A stretch of 60,000 nucleotides of DNA, taken from Hydractinia symbiolongicarpus (lineage: Eukaryota > Cnidaria > Hydrozoa > Anthoathecata > Hydractiniidae). A program made the translations under genes and the position numbers. Below are positions 31,773 to 42,920 of this stretch, one piece after another. Numbering within the stretch: the stretch's first letter is position 1; the number at the start of each line of letters is the position of its first letter. The notes below the pieces were generated by a model. The model worked only from the letters and a program-made list of their open reading frames with translations, had not been told where the DNA came from and did not search any database. The stretch is taken from the NCBI RefSeq assembly GCF_029227915.1, contig NC_079885.1, positions 25,299,001 to 25,359,000 of the forward strand, read 5' to 3'.

Positions 31773-32358
31773 TCAAGTACGATGTAAGGAACTGAGGGAC
31801 TTTGCAACATATCCTAAAATTCCTCCTTTACTTTGCAAAGTGGATTTTTCAACCAAGTTAACACATTTCCGTTTCCTCTCACTTCTTCTTGATGAAGTTT
31901 GATTGGATTTAAAGTAAGAGCCGCCATTCTTTATTTCATCATCGATGTTCTTGATTGCGTTGACAACAGTGGCTTCGTAATTGCTAACATTCTCAGTTAA
32001 AGAGGTGGGATCTGCTCGTGCGTGTTGTAAGGTTTCAGCCATATTTTTAAAGTGATGTAACTGCTCAAGTCGTATTTTCTTGTTTGGTCGACTGCTTGCT
32101 TCTTCTGATTTGATTAACCTTTCAATGTATGTCACATTCGTCAAAAAGCTTTGACGAAGCGCTATTTCTTCGAGAGATTTAGCTGCACATGAAGCAGAGT
32201 GAATGTCGTCAGACACGTTCTGTCTGTACACACGGTATTCATCCAGCATTCCCAACAAAAGCTTTTTCTTGCCATCTTTATCAGTCATTGCAATTTGATA
32301 TCTGTTCATCATATCCTCAACGGTGTTTTCAACTTCGATCTCCCGGTAAATGTAAATT
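31773..32358 (-). CDS. Possible terminal exon of an unrecognised host gene
   Basis: An open minus-strand frame of about 195 codons. It can begin right after a good splice acceptor (TTTTTTCATAG, ending near 32,359), encoding EIEVENTVEDMMNRYQIAMT and onward. The protein is helical and charged, with a long heptad-like middle (ALRQSFLTNVTYIERLIKSE), a basic stretch (SSRRSERKRKCVNL) that looks like a nuclear localisation signal, and the end GILGYVAKSLSSLHRT. The balanced composition and length in such AT-rich DNA argue for real coding. I cannot name it and see no convincing upstream exon within the window. Confidence 0.45.
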
Positions 32359-32359
32359 C

Positions 32360-33310
32360 TATGAAAAAAGAACTACATAAAAATATGCTACGTAATTTTT
32401 GCTTTATTGCGGGTAATCCCAAAAACAATAATTAGGGCCAAAAACATTTGTTAACTGGTGCACCCAGTGCCCATTTTTGGTTGGGTTTCAGAAAGCAGCA
32501 CTGCTCGTGAACTATTTCCAAACTATTCATTACGTACTTACATGTAGTTGCTACATAGTTCAATAGTTTTCATTCTTCTTATTTTTCAACGGATAAAATA
32601 ATTGCTTGGATGGCTTAGATATCAACTTAGCCTAAGGGTCAGCTGTTTGGATCGGAATAATTTTTGAGTGCGGCTGTTTTAGCAAATTTGAATAAAAAGA
32701 AAGATGTGATAATTTTTTTTTATTCTTGTTTTTTTTATTATTCGCCATGCACTCATACAGCCATTTCAATTTCAATTTGTCCTTTAAAATGCCGGTTAAT
32801 GCCAGTATGATCTTAAATGTCACCTATATGTAACTAACTACACCGTAATGGGAAAAAAATCTGAATATTAATAAGCCTCCACCCAATCCCCCCTTGTATT
32901 AAGCACCCGAGAGTAGTACTTTATCGCAATATCGGCTTAAATAAAAACACAGGAAACAACGTTGCAACTGGCTCAGCAATTTTATTTGTATTATAAGTTT
33001 TCATGAAAGTAATAAAATGTCTAGCTACCTAACTGCATTTCAAATATGAAGAAGGAAAATTACAAAGTGCTGGATCAGTTAAGTCTTAAGGTTTTGGTCT
33101 TCTACTATTTTACTATTTTTTATTTATTTAAAAACACTTTAATTATATCAACACCCACATTTCTATCCAACATAGTATATCAGCAGTTTCGAACTCTTTC
33201 ACTGAACTAGCTGATATACTTAGAAACTGAGCGGGTTCACCTTAACTAAGGTCCCTGTAAGGGGCATCAGCAGTGACTCAGCCTCTCTTTCTTTTACTTA
33301 AACCTGGGTG
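32360..33310. other. No gene recognised; short inverted repeat
   Basis: Non-coding. AGTATATCAGC at 33,174-33,184 and GCTGATATACT at 33,208-33,218 form an 11-bp inverted repeat flanking CAGTTTCGAAC, just downstream of the Penelope-like remnant. It may belong to that element's terminal region. Confidence 0.4.
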
Positions 33311-36225
33311 TAATATTTATATCTTCAGTGGACTTGCACTACCTGATTTAAGTGCAAATCTTTGAAATATGTCATGACAACCATACATTTTGTTAAGCAC
33401 TTTATGAACCTTATCCAACTTGGCACCTTGCTGAAACATCCCTTGTAATAGGTTCAGGGTGGAATTAACGAAGTCAGTTATTTTGGAAGTAGCTCGGTCG
33501 ATTCTGAGGATTTCCGCTCCAATTGACGAACAAAACATACTTGATGGTATGTTATTGCTTGTGTACGACATTCGCACAATTAAGAATGGAAATCCACCTC
33601 TTTTATCAAACAGACTCAACGAAAATTGTCTGTTGAATAGAATGATGTCTAAATCTAAGAATGATGCTTGGTCGTCATCATGCTCCCTTTTAATTCTAGC
33701 TCTTTAGGATAAATTTCCTTGAAATGTTTTCCGAACAGACCATCATCATTAATCACAATCAAATCATCAATAAATCTGGAAACATTACCAAATTTTCTAG
33801 CTAAATGAAGATCTTTTTTCTTAAGATTTTTAACCCGATGACTTTCGTAATAGAACAATAATAGGTTTTCCATTAAAGGCGCTGGATCTGATTCCATAGG
33901 AATGCCAATCACCTGTTGAAACATGGTATTGTCACACGTGGAGAAACGATCATCCATGACATACTTTAAGCCTTCTTTTACTTTATCCTTATCAAATACA
34001 ACATCGTTTTTGGCAGGATTAGATACTTAGTTAGATATTTAGGTCCACACTTATTAACTGTAAAATATTTTTTCGTATCTCCTTAAAAACAGAAATCGAC
34101 TAGTTCATTGAGAACGGAAAGTAACTTTTTATGATGAATCATAGTATACAGCATTGAAAAATCAAATGTAGACATGCATTTGCCACGCGATCTAGAATTT
34201 AACTTTTCAATATTTTTAATAACCGGTTCATTGTTCTGTATAACCCAAAAGGATTTAACACCCTAATAAAAATGAGATTTATGATGGTTATTTGAGAGTA
34301 GAAGAGCTTAGAACAGAAGGTATGGATTGAGATAAAGGCTTGGTAGAACATTTAGGTGCGCCGATAATGAACCTAAATTAAGTTGGTGTTTTATGCATTT
34401 TTGGCAACTAGTAAGTCTGAGAAAGACATTCATTTTCTTCATTAACCTTTAACTTAAAGTTATCCCGCAGTTATCTGGGAATTAATACAGACTTCAGATA
34501 CGTCACAGTTCCCCCGTTATGTGTCAAACCAAGTTCGTTTAAGAAAACATTGGCGTAAAACCTTTTACAAATTATTGCTACATCGCCAGTTGCTTTATCA
34601 ATAGGTGTTACTATATACTTATCATGTTAACCCTTTAAGGCTTTGGTGCTACTTTTATCCGTAAGAATCTCAGAAGCAGTGTGTACATTTAAATTGTTGG
34701 ATTTTACTTTCGACTAATGTCATAACATTATTTACCCATTCATTAAAAATGACTTTGTTTCTGCCATTCTTTTTGAACACCAGCTTGATAAACAATCCTT
34801 TATTCCCTCCTGTATACATCTTTAGCTTCATCCCAGTCCTTAAAGCTGGGTTCCCTGTACTTAGGCCCTTTTTTAATTAGTTGTCGCAAATTACTGTTTT
34901 TATTAGCGTTAGGTCTCCAGTCATGACATGACCATGGTGTTTATCAAGTATGGAGATTGGTTATAATGACAAGGTAAATTTGATGGGTCGTTTTAAGGTG
35001 ACAGTAACCCTTTTTAGCTGTCCAAATAGCTGAATTATTTACTCAGTGATTTATTTATATCATTTTTTACTATTAATAAAATGATTTTAACTTAAAACAC
35101 AAAAATTGCTGAGTCAGCACAAATCTCTTTTTAAAAATGTATCAAAAACAAGAAAAAAATCGGCTTCTACGAGCTCCAACTTTTTACAATCTCGTTATTT
35201 TTTATCAGTTTCTGTTTTTAAATGTACCTAGAACGGCGTGCGGATTTTTTTTGTCCATTCTTATTTTTTTAACAATAGCCCTTTGTTTTTTTCAAAAGAT
35301 TCTTTGTTAGCATCCCCTGATGCATCGAACGTTGTTAAAAGAAAGATATTCCAAATAAAAAGATTTCCGCACACCGTATCATGGCTGCATGATTCATCAA
35401 GCATGTCTGAAAATTTTAAAGTAAAACGAAAATGCTATCGAAAGTTAAAGCTCGTGCAGTGTAGCATAGTGAAGATCGTCTTAAATTTCTACATAATGCG
35501 CCATCTTTGTTGTTATTAACGTTTCTCTTTAATAATTACGTCATTTCTTTCTGTACAATTTCGCAAGCATGTACACTTAAACTATATTCGGTAGAACTAA
35601 TTAATTAATTATTCATGAATTTTATTTTAAAGAGAAATTGTTGAGGCTGATTATTTTTGGTGAAAGGTAATAGTATTTTAGCCATAAAATCGTGACAAGT
35701 GTGTTATAACAGAAAAAGTATGGATATATAGTCTGAAAATAACCATTCGTAACTAATTATGTAAAAAAAAATTCCGATTTTTAAAAAGGTTACTGCCACC
35801 TTAAAGGCATGAAGATCTAAGTTATGGACAAATTTATTAAAATTGAACATTTTGGAACTTATTGTTATGGCGAGTTTGTAAACAATGGCTGGAGTATCGA
35901 ATTTAGCTGCTTGGGAAGGAATACAATTTTGAATGGTTGGATCGTTTAAAATAGGTGGAAGATTAATTCTTCCAATAGTTTTACTATGAAAGAAAATATG
36001 GCGTAAATTAGTGCTAGACTTTCTAATAGGTTTAGTAGGTTTAGGTTTGTATAGTTTCGAATCAATAAGATCTAGTATAGCAGAATACCAGTGATTAAAC
36101 TTAAAATCAATCGTCTGATCAGCCAGTTTATCCTTCACCAAATTGTCTAAGTTTTTTAAAAGCGACTTTCTTATGGTTGAGACTGAGACACGAAGGTAGT
36201 CAAGTGCTTCATAAAAAACGAGCAA
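33311..36225 (-). mobile_element. Broken Penelope-like retroelement
   Basis: Minus strand, N- to C-terminal going down in coordinates. The N-terminal region (36,200-35,815) has NLPPILNDPTIQNCIPSQAA. Then, beyond a nested insertion, come a GHVMTGDL-like block (34,930), KKGPKYREPSFKDW (34,860), the RT palm with STFDFSMLY (34,170), FQQVIGIPMESDPAPLMENL (33,900), catalytic FIDD (33,762-33,778) and IYPKELELKG, then the thumb-like SIGAEILRIDRATS (33,500). These are the diagnostic blocks of Penelope-like RTs. Multiple stops and shifts are present, and no GIY-YIG domain follows here. Dead copy. Confidence 0.8.
34997..35800. mobile_element. TTAA-flanked non-autonomous DNA transposon
   Basis: An 804-bp insert within the Penelope-like gene. 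Its ends are GGTGACAGTAACC (34,997) and GGTTACTGCCACC (35,800), an imperfect inverted repeat of about 20 bases. TTAA immediately flanks both sides (34,993-34,996 and 35,801-35,804). The surrounding retroelement coding resumes in order on either side. TTAA duplication is the hallmark of the piggyBac superfamily. No transposase is inside; the 94-codon frame at 35,238 looks like chance. Confidence 0.75.
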
Positions 36226-38449
36226 TTAAAATAGTCCAACCCCCTTGCTGACATAAACTGTAATTTATGGCGTTGATGGCTGCACTTTACCTAAGCTCTT
36301 GAAGAGAAAGGTGTAAGATTGTACATTTAGCAGATCTTTTTGCAACGGACCACTGCTATTTCGTTGCAATGAAACCACTTACTATGGACTCGTTATAAGC
36401 GACGGCAGTGTAATGACCGTTGTCCAAATTTCCAGAGCGATTAATTACAGCCCTTAAGTTGTAGTGTTTGCGACAAGAGACTAATTTTGTTGTAGTCAAT
36501 CTGCATTTGGCTACTTTTACCTTTTAGCCAGAGGTAATAGTTACCTAAAGAGTTAGCTAGACACCCTAAATAATGTTGGCTAGGATAAAAAGCTCTTATA
36601 CCAAATTGGATAAAAAACATAAGCAATAAATAAGTTCAGCTTTAACTAGCTGACTTTAGGATGCCCCCTTCAAATCTACGTTGGTAGTCAAAATCTTAAG
36701 ATTGGTGGTTTAAGATTTGTATTTAGCTAAGAAACGTGACAATACATATACCTTATATGTGAAAACATACATAAAACTAATAATACATAAGACAAAAATA
36801 AGACAAAAAAGTCAAAAACTCGGCCGTCATGACAGTTTACTACACGAAAGCGATTAAAACAAAGTCAGTAAAATTATATCGCACTTGGTATTTTATGCAG
36901 ACATAAAAAATTTGTGTGACACGACGATTTTATTGAGGAAAGACATAAAAAATACGGCTATCAATATAGAGATGTATTCGTTGTTATTCTATTGTGCACT
37001 TATTGCCACCTGAACCTCAAATCACTTTATATCTTCCAGAATTGATTTCCATTGTGTTAAGAAAACTCTGAAAAAAGCTTTTACTTAACGGATGTTTAAC
37101 AATGTTAATCTATGTTGAGAAACAAACTAAAAGATATGCTAGGTGTCGTTATCTTGCAACAGCTGGCCTCAATGCAAAAAATCTATTTGCAGGTTTACTT
37201 TCTTCTTGTCACAGGTAATAAAGGTGAAAACCAAGTCGACGCCACATCAATAATGATCAGATAAAACCGGAAAAACGGGGTGGCCTAATGGTTAAGCTCA
37301 GCTTTATTTCGAAATCATCGCAGAACCCGATTTTTACCGGTTTTGTTTTAGCTCCACGTGTAATAGACCAATCACGAAGTCGATTTTTGCTAATAGCCAG
37401 TCCAACTCCTTCGCTGCCTCGACATGGCGACGAAGGAAACATGCAACGATCAGGCTACGCTGGCGTATTTCTTAAGCTTATACACGTATGAACATGTGCT
37501 AAGTTACATTTCAATAGAATCTATTCAATTTTTTGTAAAGGAGATTCGGTATTTCTTTGAAGGTGCCCTTTTATGCGAAAACTCGGAGCGATAAATATCT
37601 AAACTATTTGATAATTGTCGCTCTGACTATCCCACTGAAATTGGGCGATAGGATCAAAAAAAGTATCGCTCTAAAATTGCCACCAGTGTGGAAAAAGTTC
37701 AATGGTTCCAAAAATTCAGAGCGATAAGAAAATTCGCAGTAATGAGAATCCAGACTAGAGGACATTTATAAAAGAATTATCAATTGGATACACTGAGTTG
37801 TCTGGCCTACTTTCATGTCTCTCCGAAAAATGTTTCCCAGGAAGCTCTGTCGGATCCGAGAAGGAGTGAAATGAAGTTCAGGTTTTTGTTCTATATTAGA
37901 AGTACGGTGTAACGTTTTGTGTCCAACAAAGCGAGACTTTTAGTAGGGGTCACTATTTTTTTAATGTGCAGGGACTTGTTAAAAGCAATTTTTTGATTGG
38001 AATCTATTCTTAGGTTGATTCGAATACAAAAGATAGTAGGTGCTATTTTTTATATTTAGGTGCGGCCCTGGTTGGCCTTATCACTTTTTTCCTCCGTAAA
38101 ATATCAAAGTTGGAACTTGTTTTTTTCTTAATTGATAGATAATATAAAAACTAGTAAAAAATGTATAAAAACTAAAACTAAAACTTAATACTAAAAATTT
38201 TCAAAAGTAAGGCACTTAAACAAACATTTCTCGTTTGAAAGCACGGTATGAAAGACTACATGATTTAGAATCCATACAAGGAAAACCATCACTGGAACAA
38301 AAACAACTACCAGACCAAAGTGTTTATAAGCCTCAATTCTTCTCCAAATGCAGGTGAAACTATAGTAGATAATTTTCAGTATCATCTTAATTATTGGATT
38401 ATGATATAGCGACAAGTTTTTAGTTCATCTACGAATGCAATCACACATT
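36226..38449. other. Gene-free; tRNA-like box A, hairpin and GAGCGATA cluster
   Basis: No gene. At 37,262-37,347 AAAACCGGAAAAACGGG and CCCGATTTTTACCGGTTTT form inverted arms around a TGGCCTAATGG tRNA-type box A; no good box B follows. At 37,585-37,730 the octamer GAGCGATA or its complement recurs five times. The rest is AT-rich and featureless. Confidence 0.45.
37585..37730. repeat. Cluster of GAGCGATA / TATCGCTC boxes
   Basis: Five near-perfect occurrences in both orientations in 145 bases (near 37,588, 37,618, 37,647, 37,666 and 37,719). This resembles subterminal motifs of a DNA transposon or a cluster of protein sites. Confidence 0.5.
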
Positions 38450-39510
38450 GACACCAAACAAGATTTCAACAAAATACTTGCTGAGACACGTTATCGATTA
38501 TTTAAGGAGAGAACACAGTAAATGCATGGTCACATACGATTTAACAAGTGGATGTAACATATATACCCAGATGATATGATGCAGTATGACCACGAAGAAG
38601 CTGATACGTTACTCGTGCGTTAAGCTCGTGACATTGCTCAAGCTTGTTCGTTCACAGAGTGTGTAGTCTACTCATCAGATATTGATGTATTTCTACTACT
38701 TATACACTATTCACAGAATTTGCGACAGGTATGTTTAGTTTTTATATATGTTGTAGTATGTGCAAACTTGTTTTTTAAAGTAAAGTAAAAAAATCCATAA
38801 AGGATGCAATGAAAACAGATTTTCGAATTTAGGCGCTAAAGTTTCGGACTGGAAAAGGACTAAACTGCAGAGACTTCGATATTAACGCATGTTTTGACAG
38901 TCGGTGTGCAAGGCATTGTAACTCACTTTTGGCATTTCTTACGTTTACTGGATGCGACCAAACTGGAAGATTTTGTAAAAAATCAAAAACAACTTGGTAG
39001 AACCATTTCGAAAAAGCTGACAATGACACATTGAATGCATTCTCAAGGCGAGCATTGGCGATGCGTTGCCATGTCTTGGGATACTGGGAGTACTGGAAGA
39101 ACTTGTTGTTTCCTTTTAGGGTGGTCCAAAATGGCAGAAAGATCCTTGTCTGAATACGGTAGTACTACTTCTCTAAATTTCAACAAGAAGCAGATGAATT
39201 GCCACCGATGTTTGCTGCTTTTAAGTACAAGTTATTCCGTACCCATTATAATACTATGGTACTGCGAAGATCACATCTTTCAATTTAAAGCTTTCACCAC
39301 TACTGAATTATTTTTGGGAAAATAAAGATTTGTCATTAGTACCAATTCTAACTGATAATTTAACAGCGCCATTGGCATAAACTGAACCTAGTAGTTTTTC
39401 TTGCAAGTTAAGCTGTTCCAATAATAGGTGTCAGAAAACAGTTTCGCTTGTACTGATATGTGTAATTGCACTGAATGTCAAAACAACGATGATAAAGAAG
39501 ATAAAATTGA
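38450..39510 (+). pseudogene. Degenerate TGCD-motif, Cys-tailed protein (repeat-associated family)
   Basis: Plus-strand fragments in order: DHEEADTLLVR (38,595), VVYSSDIDVFLLLIHYSQNL (38,665), LLAFLTFTGCDQTGRFCKKS (38,930), FRTHYNTMVL (39,235), and a tail with repeated Cys, CKLSCSNNRC (39,400). I recognise this set as a multi-copy family common in cnidarian and other invertebrate genomes (HEEADT, DTDVFVLL-like and TGCD blocks, Cys-rich end), thought to be mobile-element derived. Stops and shifts are frequent. No ends found. Confidence 0.6.
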
Positions 39511-40196
39511 TAAAAATCTTGGGACATCTGATGATTAATTATAAATTTTAAGGACTTAGATTTTTGGACTTAGATAATCCAAAAGCTTTGACATAAAGAT
39601 TTTTATACATAACAGGGAGTGTATTTCACTTTATTAATTGTTAATTTTCACTTAAATAATTGTTAATTTTATTGGGTACTGTTACTCTCTTTTTGAAGTA
39701 CAGCTACTAACAAATAACAAATAGCTTATCTCCAACACGATTTTTTTAGTAGGCCTATCGACTAGTTTTCCCCCATAAATAAAAAAGTGTAACATCTCAT
39801 AGATAGTTGATTCTTTTAATATGGCTGTATATCTATATTATAATACCCGTATACGTCTGTCCGTCTGTCATGCAAAATGGCTACCTATATCCCTTTGACC
39901 TTTCCGCGATTTTTAAAAACCAGGCGGTTGTTTATCGAAAATCTTATTATTGATTAAAATTTAGTCAGGAAATTAATTTATTTCCTTAAATAATTGAATT
40001 ATTTTAATTTACTAACCTTAATTAAAAAAATAAATTAAGTGATTAAAATTAATGCATTATTATAATACGCCATGAAGATATTTAAGGATCATTCTACAGC
40101 CACCTAGCTAGCTATCACAACACCCAAATATGAAAAAAATGACACCTAGTATTTTTTGTATGCAAATCAACCAAAGAATGGATTCGACTACAAAAA
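39511..40196. other. Non-coding with a possible short repeat-family end
   Basis: TATTATAATACCCGTATACG followed by TCTGTCCGTCTGTC (39,836-39,870) resembles, with divergence, the complement of 58,058-58,095 (GACAGACGGACAATGACAAT). This suggests the terminus of a dispersed repeat. Otherwise AT-rich and empty. Confidence 0.4.
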
Positions 40197-40481
40197 TTGC
40201 TTCTAACAAGTTCCTACCAACAAGTTCCTGCTAAGCTACGTGGCTGTAGACTTTTTAGTAATGGTGGCGGGTTTATTTTGCAACGGCCCGAAAATAATCA
40301 AAGAATAGTAGGGACCATTATTGGTTCTATTTTACATATTGCTCAACATGTAGAACTGTTACAAAGAAGTGTAATACCACATGTATCAGCGATTAATGAT
40401 GCTTTTTCACCTAGGCGTAGGGTTGCGCAACTTGTTGCATGTTTGCAATTCTCTAAAATGATGCATCAAGTTAACAATTGA
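40197..40481 (+). CDS. Unknown ORF end, conserved in the duplicate at 1-195
   Basis: Open frame to a TGA at 40,479-40,481. The well-behaved part starts after an acceptor-like TTTTTAG near 40,258: NGGGFILQRPENNQRIVGTI and onward, ending with ACLQFSKMMHQVNN. The protein-level match with the decayed copy at the window start suggests it encoded something real before duplication, possibly a last exon. It converges on the GTPase gene, overlapping its apparent stop. No family recognised. Confidence 0.4.
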   Translation: MLLTSSYQQVPAKLRGCRLFSNGGGFILQRPENNQRIVGTIIGSILHIAQHVELLQRSVIPHVSAINDAFSPRRRVAQLVACLQFSKMMHQVNN

Positions 40482-42549
40482 TGTTATAGGAAAAAAAACA
40501 TGATAAATCTAACCTGTGTCCATTTGAGTGGCTATCCCAAGGACATTTTCCAGGACAAACAACGCACTTCCCGTCTCTCATTGATGAACATTTCTTTTTC
40601 TTATCCTTGGGAATGTGACATGGATTGTGGCAGGTAAACATACAAGCTTTACAGTTTGTAATATGGTGGTTTACCACTTCTGTTGTTTGCGGGTAGCGTT
40701 TTGATTTGATTTTGTAATCCTTGTTTGCTTTCATGGTTCCTTTAAGTGTAAGAATATCATTAGTCATATTCTCAATACTCTGAAGCATGTCCATACCTCT
40801 GTCGATTTGGTTTTGTAAGGATTCCAACAACGATTTCAAACCATCTCGTTCTTTAAGAACTTCTTTGGTAAGGTTTAAGCTTGTCGAAGTGACCATATTA
40901 AGGTAGTTAAAAAACTTCTTTAGACTGTCATAACCAAAAACCCAAGAGTGATCGCTAGCTACATCATTATTGGAAGCATGCAACGCCGAATTATTGAACT
41001 TGAAAGTCGCATTCTCGTTAAATGGAATTTTGTTGTCCTTTACAACTTCCAGTGCAGGAGGTGGTTGAGCATCAGCAAATGTAAACAACAAAAATATATT
41101 TTCTGTCATATCTTTACCAAAGATGTTTAAAACTTGATCAAATATGTATTTTTGCTCTTCTGTGATCCTTGCTTGACTAGCTTGTATGACCAGCCCAATG
41201 CAAGAAAGTTCTTTCACCGGACATACCTTTTCACTATCAAAAAATTGACGCAGTTGGTCGATTATCATTTCATCATAGTTTATGCCACGTGTGTCACCAA
41301 AGCCAGGTGTGTCAATGATTGTAAAGCTATAATTAATGCGAAATCCATCTTGGTAATGTAGAACAAAACTACTAACCCAACTTGTCATGCTTTCTGCTTT
41401 GCTTCTTGAGGCGTTTCCGCGTTCCTGTAATTCTTCTTCCTCAACTATCAACTGGAAGCGAAAGTTATCCCTGTATGTCACCCCATACACATAATTGATT
41501 ATGTTGTTGATTAGAAGACTTTTTCCAGCACCTGTCATACCCGCCATCATTACATATTTCATTGGCTTGACAGACCTCTCCAGACCTAGCTCAAAAAGTC
41601 TGAGCTTGTTTTTCGAATCCTAGAAAGAGAGCTTTGTCGGACAATCAAGAAAGCAAAGATACATTTCAAATTAAAAAGTTACATTAAGATCTAACACTTG
41701 AGGTATGAGTAGCATGTTTTTGTATAAAGCGAACGAACTAAAATTATTTACCTTTTCGATCAATATCACTGGCAATTTGTATATTTCAACATTATTCTTT
41801 TTTTCAAGCAGAACGGCATCTTTCTTTATTGACCTTGCCAGTCGACCAAATGGTGTTGTGCCATAATTTGTCTTTATCTCTTCTAATCTTTCCTTAAATA
41901 CCTTCAACTCCTCTTTCTTGCATTCAGCTTCTTTATGAAAGCTAGTGATGATGTTCAACTGCTTAAGTACATCTAACGATTCTGAGAGGACTTTCCTGTT
42001 TTCTCTGTACGCAAAAGAAAAGTTTGATAATGCCCTATCTATATCCTTCTTGATTAAATCCAACTTTAAACGCATTTGGCCAACATCTAAAAATTCTGAA
42101 GAATTTGATTTTGCTTTTTCAATGTCTTTACAGCATATAGACAGATTATCGTGAACTTCGTCAAAACAATCTTTCAGATCCTTTTCAAGTTTTTGTTTTC
42201 TGTCTATAGCGGCATTCTCATCTTTCTGTATTCTCTCTTTTTCCGCCAATTCCCTGTCTTCCTTTTCTTGCTGCAACCTTTTCTGCATAATTCTTTCTCT
42301 TTCTTTTTGTCGCTTTTCCGTTTTCTTTATGTATTGGTAGAAAAACCCTACTATTCCAAACATTGTAACTATGATGGACAGGATAGTAGTGGATATATAC
42401 GGCATCAGGAGTGGGGTAAAACCAATAGCGATACCAATGCCAACAAAGCCAGCTAGTAATAATTCGTAATTGGGAATTTCTATATTTTGTTGTCTTGTTT
42501 CACTTTTATTGTCATAATCAGTTTTCTCGAATTCAAATTGGGATTCCAT
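40471..42549 (-). CDS. AIG1-like P-loop GTPase, two exons, membrane-anchored
   Basis: Exon 1 (42,549-41,752, 266 codons) starts at ATG and encodes two adjacent membrane segments (residues 30-49 and 51-74), then a long Lys/Glu coiled coil. A 132-base intron with donor AAG|GTAAAT at 41,751 and acceptor TTTCTAG at 41,620, phase 0, leads to exon 2 (from 41,619). Exon 2 encodes G1 GMTGAGKS (293-300), G3 DTPGFGD (369-375), a G4-like TFAD (446-449), a helical region, and a Cys-rich tail with C-x2-C...TCH...C...CPGKCPWDSH. This is a septin/AIG1-class GTPase. A donor-like CAG|GTTAGA at 40,514 suggests exon 2 may end there and more exons follow, so the stop at 40,471 is uncertain. Relatives are often stress- or immunity-linked; this is not shown here. 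Confidence 0.85.
41620..41751 (-). other. Intron of the GTPase gene
   Basis: GTAAAT donor and a pyrimidine-rich TCTCTTTCTAG acceptor on the minus strand. Splicing keeps frame (phase 0) and joins the linker to the segment just before the P-loop. Confidence 0.75.
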
Positions 42550-42595
42550 TGTCCCTTCAGCAAATCAAGTCTAAAATTGCAAAAATAGTAAAAAA

Positions 42596-42639
<44 letters not shown>

Positions 42640-42640
42640 T
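42596..42640. repeat. (TA)n microsatellite near the GTPase start
   Basis: An uninterrupted alternating TA tract about 45 bases long, about 50-90 bases upstream of the GTPase ATG, so within its 5' UTR or promoter. Confidence 0.95.
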
Positions 42641-42920
42641 ACTAATAGCATCATTTGGTCGCAAAGTCCAAAAATGAAGCATTTGGTAGACAATACATAT
42701 TTCTAAAAATTTACGTCACTTATAAGTAAATAATTTCGCGCATCACCTCAAAAACTTTCATTTTGCATGGGGTACGTAAAGGTCTTACCGAGATTAAAAA
42801 ATACATTGTCATGTCCACCAAATAACGTTGCCTTTCCTAAGAGGCTCATTTGGTAGACACGACCATATATATTATCACTTATAGCATCATTTGGTAGACA
42901 TGTCTACCAAATGCCTCTAT
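42641..42920 (-). repeat. Dispersed satellite-like CTACCAAATG motifs
   Basis: On the minus strand TTGTCTACCAAATGCTTCAT continues into TTTTTGG at about 42,671-42,700, the same core as the 50-57-kb satellite unit. Further CTACCAAATG or CATTTGGTAGAC cores lie near 42,815, 42,848, 42,892 and 42,905. This is an isolated patch, not an array. Confidence 0.65.

Noticed and set aside
33174-33218. Possible hammerhead ribozyme in the Penelope-like tail
   Set aside because: An 11-bp inverted repeat and a CGAAAC on the minus strand are present, but the CTGATGA core is not, so only the repeat is reported.
37275-37350. Possible tRNA gene or tRNA-derived SINE
   Set aside because: A box A match (TGGCCTAATGG) exists, but no cloverleaf and no box B at the right distance. 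The inverted arms explain the structure better.
42151-42456. 101-codon Phe-rich plus-strand frame
   Set aside because: Antisense of the Lys/Glu coiled coil of GTPase exon 1.
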